Of a DNA stretch of 64,000 bases, positions 43,769 to 56,633 are shown in pieces. Both the position numbers and the translations under genes were made by a program. Numbering within the stretch: position 1 is the stretch's first letter; every line of letters starts with the position of its first letter. The DNA comes from Azolla caroliniana (lineage: Eukaryota > Polypodiophyta), in assembly GCA_043228905.1 (NCBI GenBank), contig JBHGNT010000080.1:37725-101724 (forward strand), given 5' to 3'. Below the pieces are notes generated by a model. The model had not been told where the DNA came from and made no database searches. It saw only the letters and a program-made list of their open reading frames with translations.

Positions 43769-46620
43769 ATATCGATCTGAATCAATGGTAGAAATTGCAC
43801 AACCAAAGCCTATGATGAATTTGGATATAGTTACTACTTTTTATTTCTTATATGAAGGGTTTAGGTTTAACTACAGTAATAGGTTTGTGTATGATACATT
43901 GCATCGTAAAAAACCGTTAAGTGTTTGGGTATGTGCGAGCATTGTTTCAACTAGTAAAAGATGTGTTTTTTTTTGTCTGTTTTTATTTCTTATATGAAGA
44001 GTTCTATGATCCCCCGTGGATTTATATCATCTTGTTCATTGCATTTGAGCTTGTGTTCCTGAATGATGTCATGTTCTCTCCTTCCTTGCTGGTTTTCTCA
44101 TTTTGAATTTAGAAAGCCAACTCGAAAAATGTCATTGTGGCAAGATATAAAATTCCAATAAATGCTTGGTTATCGTATCTTAATGGAATAGTATTAAACC
44201 CGAAACTTACTGATGTGGAAAGGTCTGGTTGGTTTTGATGTTGTGTTCTTTCAAACAATATCCATCTGAATCAATGGTAGAAATTGCACAACCAAAGCCT
44301 ATGATGAATTTGGATACAGTTACTGCTTTTTATTTCTTATATGAACGGTTTAGGTTTAACTATAGTAATAGGTTTGTGTATGATACATTGCATCGTAAGA
44401 AACCGTTAAGTGTTTGGGTATGTGCGAGCATTTGTTTCAACTAGTAAAAGATGTGTTTTTTGTTGCGTGTTTTTATTTCTTATATGAAGAGTTCTATGAT
44501 CCCCCGTGGATTTATATCATCTTGTTCATTGCATTTGAGCTTGTGTACCTGAATGATGTCATGATCTCTCCTTCCTTGCTGCATTTCTCATTTTGAATTT
44601 AGAAAGCCAACTCGAAAAATGCCATTGTGGCAAGATTTAAATTCCAATAAATGCTTGGTTATCGTATCTTAATGGAATAGTATGAAAGCGAAAACTTACT
44701 GATGTGGAAAGGTCTGGTTGGTTTTGATACTCTGTTCTTTCATACATTATCCATATGAATCAATGGTAGAAATTGCATAACCAAAGCCTATGATGAATTT
44801 GGATACAGTTGCTGCTTTTTATTTCTTATATGAGGGGTTTAGGTTTAAATACAGTAATAAGTTTGTGTATGATACATTGCATCGTAAGAAACCGTTAAGT
44901 GTTTGGGTATGTGCGAGCATTGTTTCAACTAGTAAAAGATGTGTTTTTTGTTGCCTGTTTATATTTCTTATATGAAGAGTTCTATGATCCCCCGTGGATT
45001 TATATCATCTTGTTCATTGCATTTGAGCTTGTGTTCCTGAATGATGTCATGTTCTCTCCTTCCCTGCTGCTTTTCTCATTTTGAATTTAGAAAGCCAACT
45101 CGAAAAATGCCATTGTGGCAAGATTTAAATTCCAATAAATGCTTGGTTATCGTACCTTAATGGAATAGTATTAAACCCGAAACTTACTGATGTGGAAAGG
45201 TCTGGTTGGTTTTGATACTGTGTTCTTTCATACAATATCCATCTAAATCAATGGTAGAAATTGCAAAACCAAAGCCTATGATGAATTTGGATACAGTTGC
45301 TGCGTTTTATTTCTTATATGAACGGTTTAGGTTTAACTACAGTAATAGCTTTGAGTATGATACATTGTATCGTAATAAACGGTTAAGTGGTTGGGTATGT
45401 GCGAGCATTGTTTCCACTAGTAAAAGAAGTGTTTTTTGTTGCATGTTTTTATTTCTTATATGAAGAGTTCTATGATCCCCCGTGGATTTATATCATCTTG
45501 TTCATTGCATTTGAGCTTGTTTTCCTGAATGATGTCATGTTCTCTCCTTCCTTGCTGTTTTTCTCATTTTGAATTTAGAAAGCCAACTCGAAAAATGCCA
45601 TTGTGGCAAGATTTAAATTCCAAGAAATGCTTGGCTATCGTATCTTAATGGAATAGTATTAAACCCGAAACTTACTGATGTGGAAACGTCTGGTTGGTTT
45701 TGATATTGTGTTCTTTCATACAATATCCATCTGAATCAATGGTAGAAATTGCACAACCAAAGCCTATAATGAATTTGGATACAGTTACTGCTTTTTATTT
45801 CTTAGATGAAAGGTTTAGGTTTAACTATAGTAATAGGTTTGTGTATGATACATTGCATCGTAAGAAACCGTTAAGTGGTTGGGTATGTGCGAGCATTGTT
45901 TCAACTAGTAGAAGATGTGTTTTTTGTTGCCTGTTTTTATTTCTTATATCAAGAGTTCTATGATCCCCCGTGGATTTTTATCATCTTGTTCATTGCATTT
46001 GAGCTTGTGTTCCTGAATGATGTCATGTTCTCTCCTTCCTTGCTGCTTTTCTCATTTTGAATTTAGAAAGCTAACTCGAAAAATGCCATTGTGGCAAGAT
46101 TTAAATTCCAATAAATGCTTGGTTATCGTATCTTAATGGAATAGTATTAAACCCGAAACTTACTGATGTGGAAAGGTCTGGTTGGTTTTGATACTGTATT
46201 CTTTCATACAATATCCATCTGAATCAATGGTAGTAATTGCACAACCAAAGCCTATGATGAATTTGGATACAGTTACTGCTTTTTATTTCTTATATGAACG
46301 GTTTAGGTTTAACTACAGTAATAGATTTGAGTATGATACATTACATTGTAACAAACCGTTAAGTGGTTGGGTATGTGCGAGCATTGTTTCAACTAGTAAA
46401 AGGTGTGTTCTTTGTTGCCTGTTTTTATTTCTTATATGAAGAGTTCTATGATCCCCCGTGGATTTATATCATCTTGTTCATTGCATTTGACCTTGTGTTC
46501 CTGAATGATTTCATGTTCTCTCCTTCCTTGCTGCATTTCTCATTTTGAATTTAGAAAGCCAACTCGAAAAATGCCATTGTGGCAAGATTTAAATTCCAAA
46601 CCCGAAACTTACTGATGTGG
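43769..46620 (+). repeat. 488-bp tandem repeat array, ~5.8 units, forward
   Basis: Landmarks TCTGGTTGGTTTTGAT at about 44224, 44711, 45200, 45688 and 46176 give a 487-489 bp period. It starts abruptly at the gypsy LTR end inside a unit (ATATCGATCTGAATC) and ends at the inverted AHP block with the same shortened-unit junction as at 33273. Confidence 0.92.
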
Positions 46621-48084
46621 AAAAAAATGTTAAACAGCTATCTATTCTATTCTATCTAACGGCATACATACATACATACATGCGTGTTCTCTATGCCATC
46701 TTTACCATTTTCACCTCCGTGTCTTCTTCTTTTAGTTTGGTTTTAGCGGACTCGGTGTGTTTGTTACTAGCCCTCCTTGCTTATTATAGGTTATAATTAA
46801 TACACACCATATCATACGTTGCAATCGGTTTAACGAAATCCTTGCATTACCTGTCTACTTGGAAGTGAGTAGCATTATTCCTGTTTGTAAGATGTGGGTC
46901 ACCATAAGAGTGTCAACCAAAGAGTTTAGTGTTTAGGGTTTAGAGATGTGGTAGATTTTTGTGCTCTGTTTGCTACCTTGTTCTCAATACATACACCATC
47001 ATAGGCCACAACTAAAACAGAAGATCAATCTCCAACGACAATTGAATTAAATGACATTATTTATCATGAATACATAAGCTCTAAAGCAAACAAAGGCCTT
47101 GCCACATCAAAGATCAAAGTTTGAATCACTCAACTTATAATCACATGTGAAAACATCGGCCACTACTGACTATATAGTAAACACTACAAGTATTAACAAC
47201 TTAAAAGATATTAAATCTCGGAGAATGGAGCCAATAGTACGTAAAATGAGTAGTATGTCCAGGCCTCCGACAGAGCACATAACTTCAGTTGAGATGCTAA
47301 GCAACTTCTCATTCCAAATCTCCAGGTTCATGCAACAGAAAGAAGCAGCATTCTCTAATCCACACAACACGCCTCCAATCCATCGGCTTCACTCTATCAT
47401 CGGAACAACTCCCCCAGCAGCAATAATTTGCTTTTCAAGCTATGAAAAAGAAGATCGAAAACCAGAATTAATTCCAGATGAAGGGAATACGTAGAAAAGA
47501 GATGGGAAGTTTCCAGATTGTCGCAATGGGACTAATTAATAAATCGATTAATGGGGTTAATTCCAACAATGGTATTATTAATTAGGCCTTTTAAATCGTA
47601 AAGAGCACACACAAATCATAAGTGTAGTTACAAATACAAAAATAATCCCCCCAAAAAGTAGTGGAGTGTGCATGGAGATATCTTCACCTGCATCAAAGTA
47701 TCGAGCTTCTCTCTAACAGCATAAAACTCTTGTTTGATCGGCTGTAGAGCCTGCAAACACCTGTAGACACATTCGAGCACAAAAAGAAATGATAACTATA
47801 GAATTCGAAAAGATTGCAGCTAATTATACATAAATGAGTGTTGGTGTATCTACGCTTCTTTGTTGCTTGCGTCTGCATAGGCTCGAAAATCCAAGCACAC
47901 AGCTTTAATTCGCAGAGCACCTACACTGCAAAATGCAGCAAAAACAACTTCCTGATATTATACACCCTGCAAAAAAAGCCCCGTTTCCACATCAGTAAGT
48001 TTCCGCTTTAATACTATTCCATTAAGATACGATAAGCAAGCATTTATTGGAATTTAAATATTGCCACAATGGCATTTTTCGAGT
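46621..48084 (-). repeat. Inverted ~1.46-kb AHP 3' block, copy R1
   Basis: This is the reverse complement of the L1 block, bounded on both sides by 488-bp arrays. The strand switch at its right end is GAGTTGGTTTTGATAC. Confidence 0.88.
47389..47925 (-). pseudogene. AHP exons 4-6, set R1 (minus strand)
   Basis: Exons in transcription order are 47925-47854, 47760-47688 and 47439-47389. Splice sites and frame are preserved. One change is seen: Gln to Pro in exon 5 (ALQPIKQE, from the CGG at about 47739-47741 on the plus strand). A proline within this C-terminal helix could disturb the fold. No exons 1-3 lie upstream on this strand within the window, so it cannot make a complete HPt protein by itself. 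Confidence 0.85.
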
Positions 48085-50402
48085 TGGTTTTGATACTCTG
48101 TTCTTTCATACAATATCCATCTGAATCAATGGTAGAAATTGCACAACCAAAGCCTATGATGAATTTGGATACAGTTACTGCTTTTTATTTCTTATATGAA
48201 CGGTTTAGGTTTAACTACAGTAATAGATTTGAGTATGATACATTGCATCGTAAGAAACGGTCAAGTGGTTGGGTATGTGCGAGCATTGTTTCAACTAGTA
48301 AAAGATTTGTTTTTTGTTGCATGTTTTTATTTCTTATATGAAGAGTTCCATGATCCCCCGTGGATTTATATCATCTTGTTCATTGCATTTGAGCTTGTGT
48401 TCTTGAATGATGTCATGTTCTCTCCTTCCTTGCTGCTTTTCTCATTTTGAATTTAGAAAGCCAACTCGAAAAATGCCATTGTGGCAAGATTTAAATTCCA
48501 ATAAATGCTTGGTTATCGTATCTTAATGGAATAGTATAAAAGCAAAAACTTACTGATGTGGAAAGGTCTGGTTGGTTTTGATACTATGTTCTTTCATACA
48601 ATATCCATCTGAATCAATGGTAGAAATTGCACAACCAAAGCCTATGATGAATTTGGATACAGTTGCTGCTTTTTATTTCTTATATGAACGGTTTAGGTTT
48701 AACTACAGTAATAGATTTGAGTATGATACATTGCATCGTAAGAAACCGTTAAGTGTTTGGGTATGTGCGAGCATTGTTTCAACTAGTAAAAGATGTGTTT
48801 TTTGTTGCATGTTTTTATTTCTTATATGAAGAGTTCTATGATCCCTCGTGGATTTATATCATCTTGTTCATTGCATTTCAACTTGTGTTCCTGAATGATG
48901 TCATGTTCTCTCCTTCCTAGCTGCTTTTCTCATTTTGAATTTAGAAAGCCAACTCGAAAAATGCCATTGTGGCAAGATTTAAATTCCAATAAATGCTTGG
49001 TTATCGTATCTTAATGGAATAGTATTAAACCCGAAACTTACTGATGTGGAAACGTCTGGTTGGTTTTGATACTCTGTTCTTTTATATAATATCGATCTGA
49101 ATCAATGGTAGAAATTGCACAACCAAAGCCTATGATGAATTTGGATACAGTTACTGCTTTTTATTTCTTATATGAACGGTTTAGGTTTAACTATAGTAAT
49201 AGGTTTGTGTATGATACATTGCATCGTAAGAAACCGTTAAGTGTTTGGGTATGTGCGAGCATTGTTTCAACTAGTAAAAGATGTGTTTTTTGTTGCATGT
49301 TTTTTTTTCTTATATGAAGAGTTCTATGATCCCCCGTGGATTTATATCATCTTGTTCATTGCCTTTGAGCTTGTGTACCTGAATGATGTCATGATCTCTC
49401 CTTCCTTGCTGCATTTCTCATTTTGAATTTAGAAAGCCAACTCGAAAAATGCCATTGTGGCAAGATTTAAATTCCAATAAATGCTTGGTTATCGTATCTT
49501 AATGGAATAGTATGAAAGCGAAAACTTACTGATGTGGAAAGGTCTGGTTGGTTTTGATACTCTGTTCTTTCATACAATATTCATATGAATCAATGGTAGA
49601 AATTGCATAACCAAAGCCTATGATAAATTTGGATACAGTTGCTGCTTTTTATTTCTTATATGAAGGGTATAGGTTTAACTACAGTAATAAGTTTGTGTAT
49701 GATACATTGCATCGTAAGAAACCGTTAAGTACTTTGGTATGTGCGAGCATTGTTTCAACTAGTAAAAGATGTGTTTTTTGTTGCCTGTTTATATTTCTTA
49801 TATGAAGAGTTCTATGATCCCCCGTGGATTTATATCATCTTGTTCATTGCATTTGAGCTTGTGTTCCTGAATGATGTCATGTTCTCTCCTTCCCTGCTGC
49901 TTCTCTCATTTTGAATTTAGAAAGCCAACTCGAAAAATGCCATTGTGGCAAGATTTAAATTCCAATAAATGCTTGGCTATCGTATCTTAATGGAATAGTA
50001 TTAAACCCGAAACTTACTGATGTGGAAACGTCTGGTTGGTTTTGATATTGTGTTCTTTTATACAATATCCATCTCAATCAATGGTAGAAATTGCACAACC
50101 AAAGCCTATGATGAATTTGGATACAGTTACTGCTTTTTATTTCTTATATGAACGGTTTAGGTTTAACTACAGTAATAGATTTGAGTATGATACATTGCAT
50201 CGTAACAAACTGTTAAGTGGTTGCGTATGTGCGAGCATTGTTTCAACTAGTAAAAGGTGTGTTCTTTGTTGCCTGTTTTTATTTCTTATATGAAGAGTTC
50301 TCTCCTTCCTTGCTGCATTTCTCATTTTGAATTTAGAAAGCGAACTCGAGAAATGCCATTGTGGCAAGATTTAAATTCCAAACCCGAAACTTACTGATGT
50401 GG
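48085..50402 (+). repeat. 488-bp tandem repeat array, ~4.8 units, forward
   Basis: Landmarks lie at about 48566, 49052, 49541 and 50030. The last unit has lost about 130 bp between GAAGAGTTC and TCTCCTTCC (near 50300) compared with neighbouring units. Confidence 0.9.
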
Positions 50403-51867
50403 AAAAAAATGTTAAACAGCTATCTATTCTATTCTATCTAACGGCATACATACATACATACATGCGTGTTCTCTATGCCATCTTTACCATTTTCACCTCC
50501 GTGTCTTCTTCTTTTAGTTTGGTTTTAGCGGACTCGGTGTGTTTGTTACTAGCCCTCCTTGCTTATTATAGGTTATAATTAATACACACCATATCATACG
50601 TTGCAATCGGTTTAACGAAATCCTTGCATTACCTGTCTACTTGGAAGTGAGTAGCATTATTCCTGTTTGTAAGATGTGGGTCACCATAAGAGTGTCAACC
50701 AAAGAGTTTAGTGTTTAGGGTTTAGAGATGTGGTAGATTTTTGTGCTCTGTTTGCTACCTTGTTCTCAATACATACACCATCATAGGCCACAACTAAAAC
50801 AGAAGATCAATCTCCAACGACAATTGAATTAAATGACATTATTTATCATGAATACATAAGCTCTAAAGCAAACAAAGGCCTTGCCACATCAAAGATCAAA
50901 GTTTGAATCACTCAACTTATAATCACATGTGAAAACATCGGCCACTACTGACTATATAGTAAACACTACAAGTATTAACAACCTAAAAGATATTAAATCT
51001 CGGAGAATGGAGCCAATAGTACGTAAAATGAGTAGTATGTCCAGGCCTCCGACAGAGCACATAACTTCAGTTGAGATGCTAAGCAACTTCTCATTCCAAA
51101 TCTCCAGGTTCATGCAACAGAAAGAAGCAGCATTCTCTAATCCACACAACACGCCTCCAATCCATCGGCTTCACTCTATCATCGGAACAACTCCCCCAGC
51201 AGCAATAATTTGCTTTTCAAGCTATGAAAAAGAAGAACGAAAACCAGAATTAATTCCAGATGAAGGGAATACGTAGAAAAGAGATGGGAAGTTTCCAGAT
51301 TGTCGCAATGGGACTAATTAATAAATCAATTAATGGGGTTAATTCCAACAATGGTATTATTAATTAGGCCTTTTAAATCGTAAAGAGCACACACAAATCA
51401 TAAGTGTAGTTACAAATACAAAAATAATCCCCCCAAAAAGTAGTGGAGTGTGCATGGAGATATCTTCACCTGCATCAAAGTATCGAGCTTCTCTCTAACA
51501 GCATAAAACTCTTGTTTGATCTGCTGTAGAGCCTGCAAACACCTGTAGACACATTCGAGCACAAAAAGAAATGATAACTATAGAATTCGAAAAGATTGCA
51601 GCTAATTATACATAAATGAGTGTTGGTGTATCTACGCTTCTTTGTTGCTTGCGTCTGCATAGGCTCGAAAATCCAAGCACACAGCTTTAATTCGCAGAGC
51701 ACCTACACTGCAAAATGCAGCAAAAACAACTTCCTGATATTATACACCCTGCAAAAAATGCCCCGTTTCCACATCAGTAAGTTTCCGCTTTAATACTATT
51801 CCATTAAGATACGATAACCAAGCATTTATTGGAATTTAAATATTGCCACAATGGCATTTTTCGAGTT
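50403..51867 (-). repeat. Inverted ~1.46-kb AHP 3' block, copy R2
   Basis: Near-identical to 46621-48084 and the reverse complement of L1, embedded between two forward arrays. Confidence 0.88.
51171..51707 (-). pseudogene. AHP exons 4-6, set R2 (minus strand)
   Basis: Exons are 51707-51636, 51542-51470 and 51221-51171, with intact splice sites and a protein sequence identical to the functional-looking L1 set. Like R1 it has no exons 1-3 in cis on its strand. It is the set nearest the inverted ADSL fragment, so it corresponds in position to L1 of the first locus copy. Confidence 0.85.
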
Positions 51868-54800
51868 GGTTTGGATACTCTGTTCTTTCATACAATATCC
51901 ATCTGAATCAATGGTAGAAATTGCACAACCAAAGCCTATGATGAATTTGGATACAGTTACTTCTTTTTATTTCTTATATGAACGGTTTAGGTTTAACTAC
52001 AGTAATAGATTTGAGTATGATACATTGCATCGTAAGAAACCGTTAAGTGTTTGGGTATGTGCGAGCATTGTTTCAACTAGTAAAAGATTTGTTTTTTGTT
52101 GCATGTTTTTATTTCTTATATGAAGAGTTCTATGATCCCCCGTGGATTTATATCATCTTGTTCATTGCATTTGAGCTTGTGTTCATGAATGATGTCATGT
52201 TCTCTCCTTCCTTGCTGCTTTTCTCATTTTGAATTTAGAAAGCCAACTCGAAAAATGCCATTGTGGCAAGATTTAAATTCCAATAAATGCTTGGTTATCG
52301 TATCTTAATGGAATAGTATAAAAGCAAAAACTTACTGATGTGGAAAGGTCTGGTTGGTTTTGATACTGTGTTCTTTCATACAATATCGATCTGAATCAAT
52401 GGTAGAAATTGCACAACCAAAGCCTATGATGAATTTGGATACAGTTACTGCTTTTTATTTCTTATATGAACGGTTTAGGTTTAACTACAGTAATAGATTT
52501 GAGTATGATACATTGCATCGTAAGAAACCGTTAAGTGGTTGGGTATGTGCGAGCATTGTTTCAACTAGTAAAAGATGTGTTTTTTGTTGCATGTTTGTAT
52601 TTCTTATATGAAGAGTTCTATGATCCCTCGTGGATTTATATCATCTTGTTCATTGCATTTGAGCATGTGTTCCTGAATGATGTCATGTTCTCTCCTTCCT
52701 TGCTGCTTTTCTCATTTTGATTTTAGAAGGCAACTCGAAAAATACCATTGTGGCAAGATTTAAATTCCAATAAATGCTTGGCTATCGTATCTTAATGGGA
52801 TAGTATTAAACCCGAAACTTACTGATGTGGAAAAGTCTGGTTGGTTTTGATACTCTGTTCTTTTATACAATATCGATCTGAATCAATGGTAGAAATTGCA
52901 CAACCAAAGCCTATGATGAATTTGGATATAGTTACTACTTTTTATTTCTTATATGAAGGGTTTAGGTTTAACTACAGTAATAGGTTTGTGTATGATACAT
53001 TGCATCGTAAGAAACCGTTAAGTGTTTGGGTATGTGCGAGCATTGTTTCAACTAGTAAAAGATGTGTTTTTTGTTGCCTGTTTTTATTTCTTATATGAAG
53101 AGTTCTATGATCCCCCGTGGATTTATATCATCTTGTTCATTGCATTTGAGCTTGTGTTCCTGAATGATGTCATGTTCTCTCCTTCCTTGCTGGTTTTCTC
53201 ATTTTGAATTTAGAAAGCCAACTCGAAAAATGTCATTGTGGCAAGATATAAAATTCCAATAAATGCTTGGTTATCGTATCTTAATGGAATAGTATTAAAC
53301 CCGAAACTTACTGATGTGGAAAGGTCTGGTTGGTTTTGATGTTGTGTTCTTTCAAACAATATCCTTCTGAATCAATGGTAGAAATTGCACAACCAAAGCC
53401 TATGATGAATTTGGATACAGTTACTGCTTTTTATTTCTTATATGAACGGTTTAGGTTTAACTATAGTAATAGGTTTGTGTATGATACATTGCATCGTAAG
53501 AAACCGTTAAGTGTTTGGGTATGTGCGAGCATTTGTTTCAACTAGTAAAAGATGTGTTTTTTGTTGCGTGTTTTTATTTCTTATATGAAGAGTTCTATGA
53601 TCCCCCGTGGATTTATATCATCTTGTTCATTGCATTTGAGCTTGTGTTCCTGAATGATGTCATGTTCTCTCCTTCCTTGCTGCTTTTGTCATTTTGAATT
53701 TACAAAGCCAACTCGAAAAATGACAAAAGTGGCAAGATTTAAATTCCAATAAATGCTTGGTGATCGTATCTTAATGGAATAGTATTAAAGCGGAAACTTA
53801 CTGATGTGGAAACGTCTGGTTGGTTTTGATACTCTGTTCTTTCATACAATATCCGTATGAATCAATGGTAGAAATTGCATAACCAAAGCCTATGATGAAT
53901 TTGGATACAGTTACTGCTTTTTATTTCTTATATGAACGGTTTAGGTTTAACTACAGTAATAGATTTGAGTATGATACATTGCATCGTAAGAAACCGTTAA
54001 GTGGTTGGGTATGTGCGAGCATTGTTTCAACTAGTAAAAGATGTGTTTTTTGTTGCATGTTTTTATTTCTTATATGAAGAGTTCTATGATCCCTCGTGGA
54101 TTTATATCATCTTGTTCATTGCATTTGAGCTTGTGTTCCTGAATGATGTCATGTTCTCTCCTTCCTTGCTGCTTTTCTCATTTTGATTTTAGAAGGCAAC
54201 TCGAAAAATGCCATTGTGGCAAGATTTAAATTCTAATAAATGCTTGGCTATCGTATCTTAATGGAATAGTATTAAACCCGAAACTTACTGATGTGGAAAA
54301 GTCTGCTTGGTTTTGATACTCTGTTCTTTTATACAATATCGATCTGAATCAATGGTAGAAATTGCACAACCAAAGCCTATGATGAATTTGGATATAGTTA
54401 CTGCTTTTTATTTCTTATATGAAGGGTTTAGGTTTAACTACAGTAATAGGTTTGTGTATGATACATTGCATCGTAAGAAACCGTTAAGTGTTTGGGTATG
54501 TGCGAGCATTGTTTCAACTAGTAAAAGATGTGTTTTTTGTTGCCTGTTTTTATTTCTTATATGAAGAGTTCTATGATCCCCCGTGGATTTATATTATCTT
54601 GTTCATTGCATTTGAGCTTGTGTTCCTGAATGATGTCATGTTCTCTCCTTCCCTGTTGCTTTTCTCATTTTGAATTTAGAAAGCCAACTCGAAAAATGCC
54701 ATTGTGGCAAGATTTAAATTCCAATAAATGCTTGGTTATCGTATCTTAATGGAATAGTATTAAACCCGAAACTTACTGATGTGAAAAGTTCTGGTTGGTT

Positions 54801-54965
54801 TTGATACTGTGTTCTTTCATACAATATCCATCTGAATCAATGGTAGAAATTGCACAACCAAAGCCTATGATGAATTTGGATACAGTTGCTGCTTTTTATT
54901 TCTTATATGAACGGTTTCTTACGATGCAATGTATCATACACAAACCTATTACTGTAGTTAAACCT
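51868..54965 (+). repeat. 488-bp tandem repeat array, ~6.3 units, forward
   Basis: Landmarks lie at about 52348, 52835, 53324, 53814, 54301 and 54789. It ends in the second foldback structure. Units 53330 and 44229 share a private variant (GATGTTGTGTTCTTTCAAAC), evidence for exchange or block duplication between arrays. Confidence 0.9.
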
Positions 54966-55251
54966 AAACCGTTCATATAGGAAAAAAAAAGCAGTAACTG
55001 TATCCAAATTCATCAAGGCTTCGGTTGTGCAATTTCTACCATTGATTCAGATGGATATTGTATAAAAGAACACAGTATCAAAACCAACCAGACCTTTCCA
55101 CATCAGTAAGTTTCGGGTTTAATACCATTCCATTGAGATACGATAGCCAAGCATTTATTGGAATTTAAATCTTGCCACAATGGCATTTTTCGAGTTGGCT
55201 TTCTAAATTCAAAATGAGAAATGCAGCAAGGAAGGTGAGAACATGACATCA
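54631..55251 (+). repeat. Long inverted repeat (foldback hairpin), second copy
   Basis: Arms 54631-54917 and 54966-55251 are reverse complements around a 48-nt loop. The structure is the mirror image of 29888-30508, with the same GAACGGTTT / AAACCGTTC centre. Confidence 0.85.
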
Positions 55252-55254
55252 AAC

Positions 55255-55747
55255 CGTACTCACTCAGATAGGGGCTTAGCTTCTTCACCTGCCGAGCATA
55301 GCGCCCATCCAGAGGCGAGATTGCCATCAATTCGGAGCGCTCTTCTTTTTCAGTATTGTTGAGGAAGCTCTCCATAGTTGAACTAACAGTCTGTGAGAGA
55401 AGTTCAAAAATGAATATAAAACATCCACATTAAGTTTCCATTGAATATACAAATACATATGCATGTGGATATGCATATGCATGTGGATATGCATATCACA
55501 ATATTTAGAATATATATATATTGACCTTGAGGGAGGTGAGCATGTGTGCTTTGAATGGTGATGAGGAGGCGGCGGTGGTTAGGGAGAAGGCACTTCTTCT
55601 GTGTGGTTGTATGTGGATGCGTTGGGGAGGAGAAGGAAGAGGTAGCGGCGTTGGAGAACATAGAGGAGTCCAGCTGCTGCTGGAAGAATGCGGAGATGGG
55701 GCACCGAAGAAGGAAGCCAACGCTCTGGCATCAGAGGCCCAAGGCAT
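55255..55747 (-). pseudogene. Adenylosuccinate lyase 5' fragment, copy 2
   Basis: On the minus strand, exon 1 is 55747-55526 ([17 protein letters not shown]) and exon 2 begins at 55390, encoding [13 protein letters not shown] and [11 protein letters not shown]. It differs from copy 1 by a few residues (Ala to Pro in the last helix, Ala to Glu near TEKEER, Pro to Leu in the transit peptide). It has only one acceptor-exon 2 start, without the 78-bp duplication of copy 1, so it shows the ancestral arrangement. The rest of the enzyme is again missing and the sequence runs into the hairpin and repeats. Confidence 0.8.
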
Positions 55748-56633
55748 GTTGAAGAAGAAGAAGAAGAAGAGGAGCCGATATCACACAGCAGCCAGCCGAC
55801 GTCTGTCTGTGTCTGTGTCTGTAAACAACGTTGTTTTGTGCTTTTTTATGATACCTCCTCTCCTTTAAACAACGTTCTTTTGTGCTTTTTTATGATACCT
55901 CTCCTTTTGATGTTACTGCAAGCAATAGGATTTCAACATCCAAATTAAGCATTTACATGCCCTTTCTCACTTCTACCATAACTTTTCACTCTTTGCAACT
56001 TAGAAATTTGCCTCGAGACCAACCAATTAAACATTATTCTTATTTGCAAAGTGAGCAGCGTTAAAAAAGAATGGAAGTGATGGATGGCCATGTGCGCAAA
56101 TAAGAAAAAAACATTGCATATGAATTGGATGAAGAGGCGTTCAAGTTCTACTTAGTGCAAGTTTAGCATGTGTCATGCTCGAGAAGCCTTAAACAAGCAC
56201 CTTTTTTTCTGCAAGTTAATGAAAAGCCTTGTTTTGACAAATTCGTTCAATACCTCGAGAACATAACCTAGTCTCGGAAGCATGTAATACAATATTATTA
56301 ATTCAATATTCGAAACCTATCAATGATTACCATAATGAGAGAACCATGAAGGTCTGTCAAAGCTTTGCTTTCCCCAATCTAGAGATGGTGATGGCCATAT
56401 CTCCGACCCACGAGAGATTCCTCAACCTCGACGACTACCTCCATTATTACCAGGGAAACCACATGACTCCACAAAAGACTCTATTGTGCTAAAGACTCGG
56501 AGTTTACTTGCCTCATTATTAATTATCGATCTGTGAATACATACATACATTATTACATATGTACATACAGATACATAGATACGTGTGTACGTACATAGTA
56601 CGTCTATACGTACATGCATACATACGGACATAC
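55748..56633. other. Spacer between ADSL fragment and copia LTR
   Basis: The inverted counterpart of 28428-29313, with GAA repeats near 55750-55775, AT-rich sequence and TACG/TATG-rich sequence at 56530-56630. No gene was seen. Confidence 0.5.

Noticed and set aside
32398-51276. Four copies of a 115-residue ORF (MKTSATTDYIVNTTSINN...) opposite the AHP tails
   Set aside because: It is the antisense of AHP exon 6 plus the 3' UTR and is open by chance; it is repeated because the AHP block is repeated.
36310-51707. Three additional complete AHP genes
   Set aside because: Only exons 4-6 are present in each extra set; no second copy of exons 1-3, including the HQFKGSS phosphorylation site, exists in the window.
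30051-54980. Dozens of 60-94-residue ORFs (for example those reading [17 protein letters not shown] or [14 protein letters not shown]) on both strands
   Set aside because: They repeat with the 488-bp unit, occur in two overlapping frames, differ in length with single substitutions and have no start context or homologue that I recognise. They are by-products of the satellite unit.
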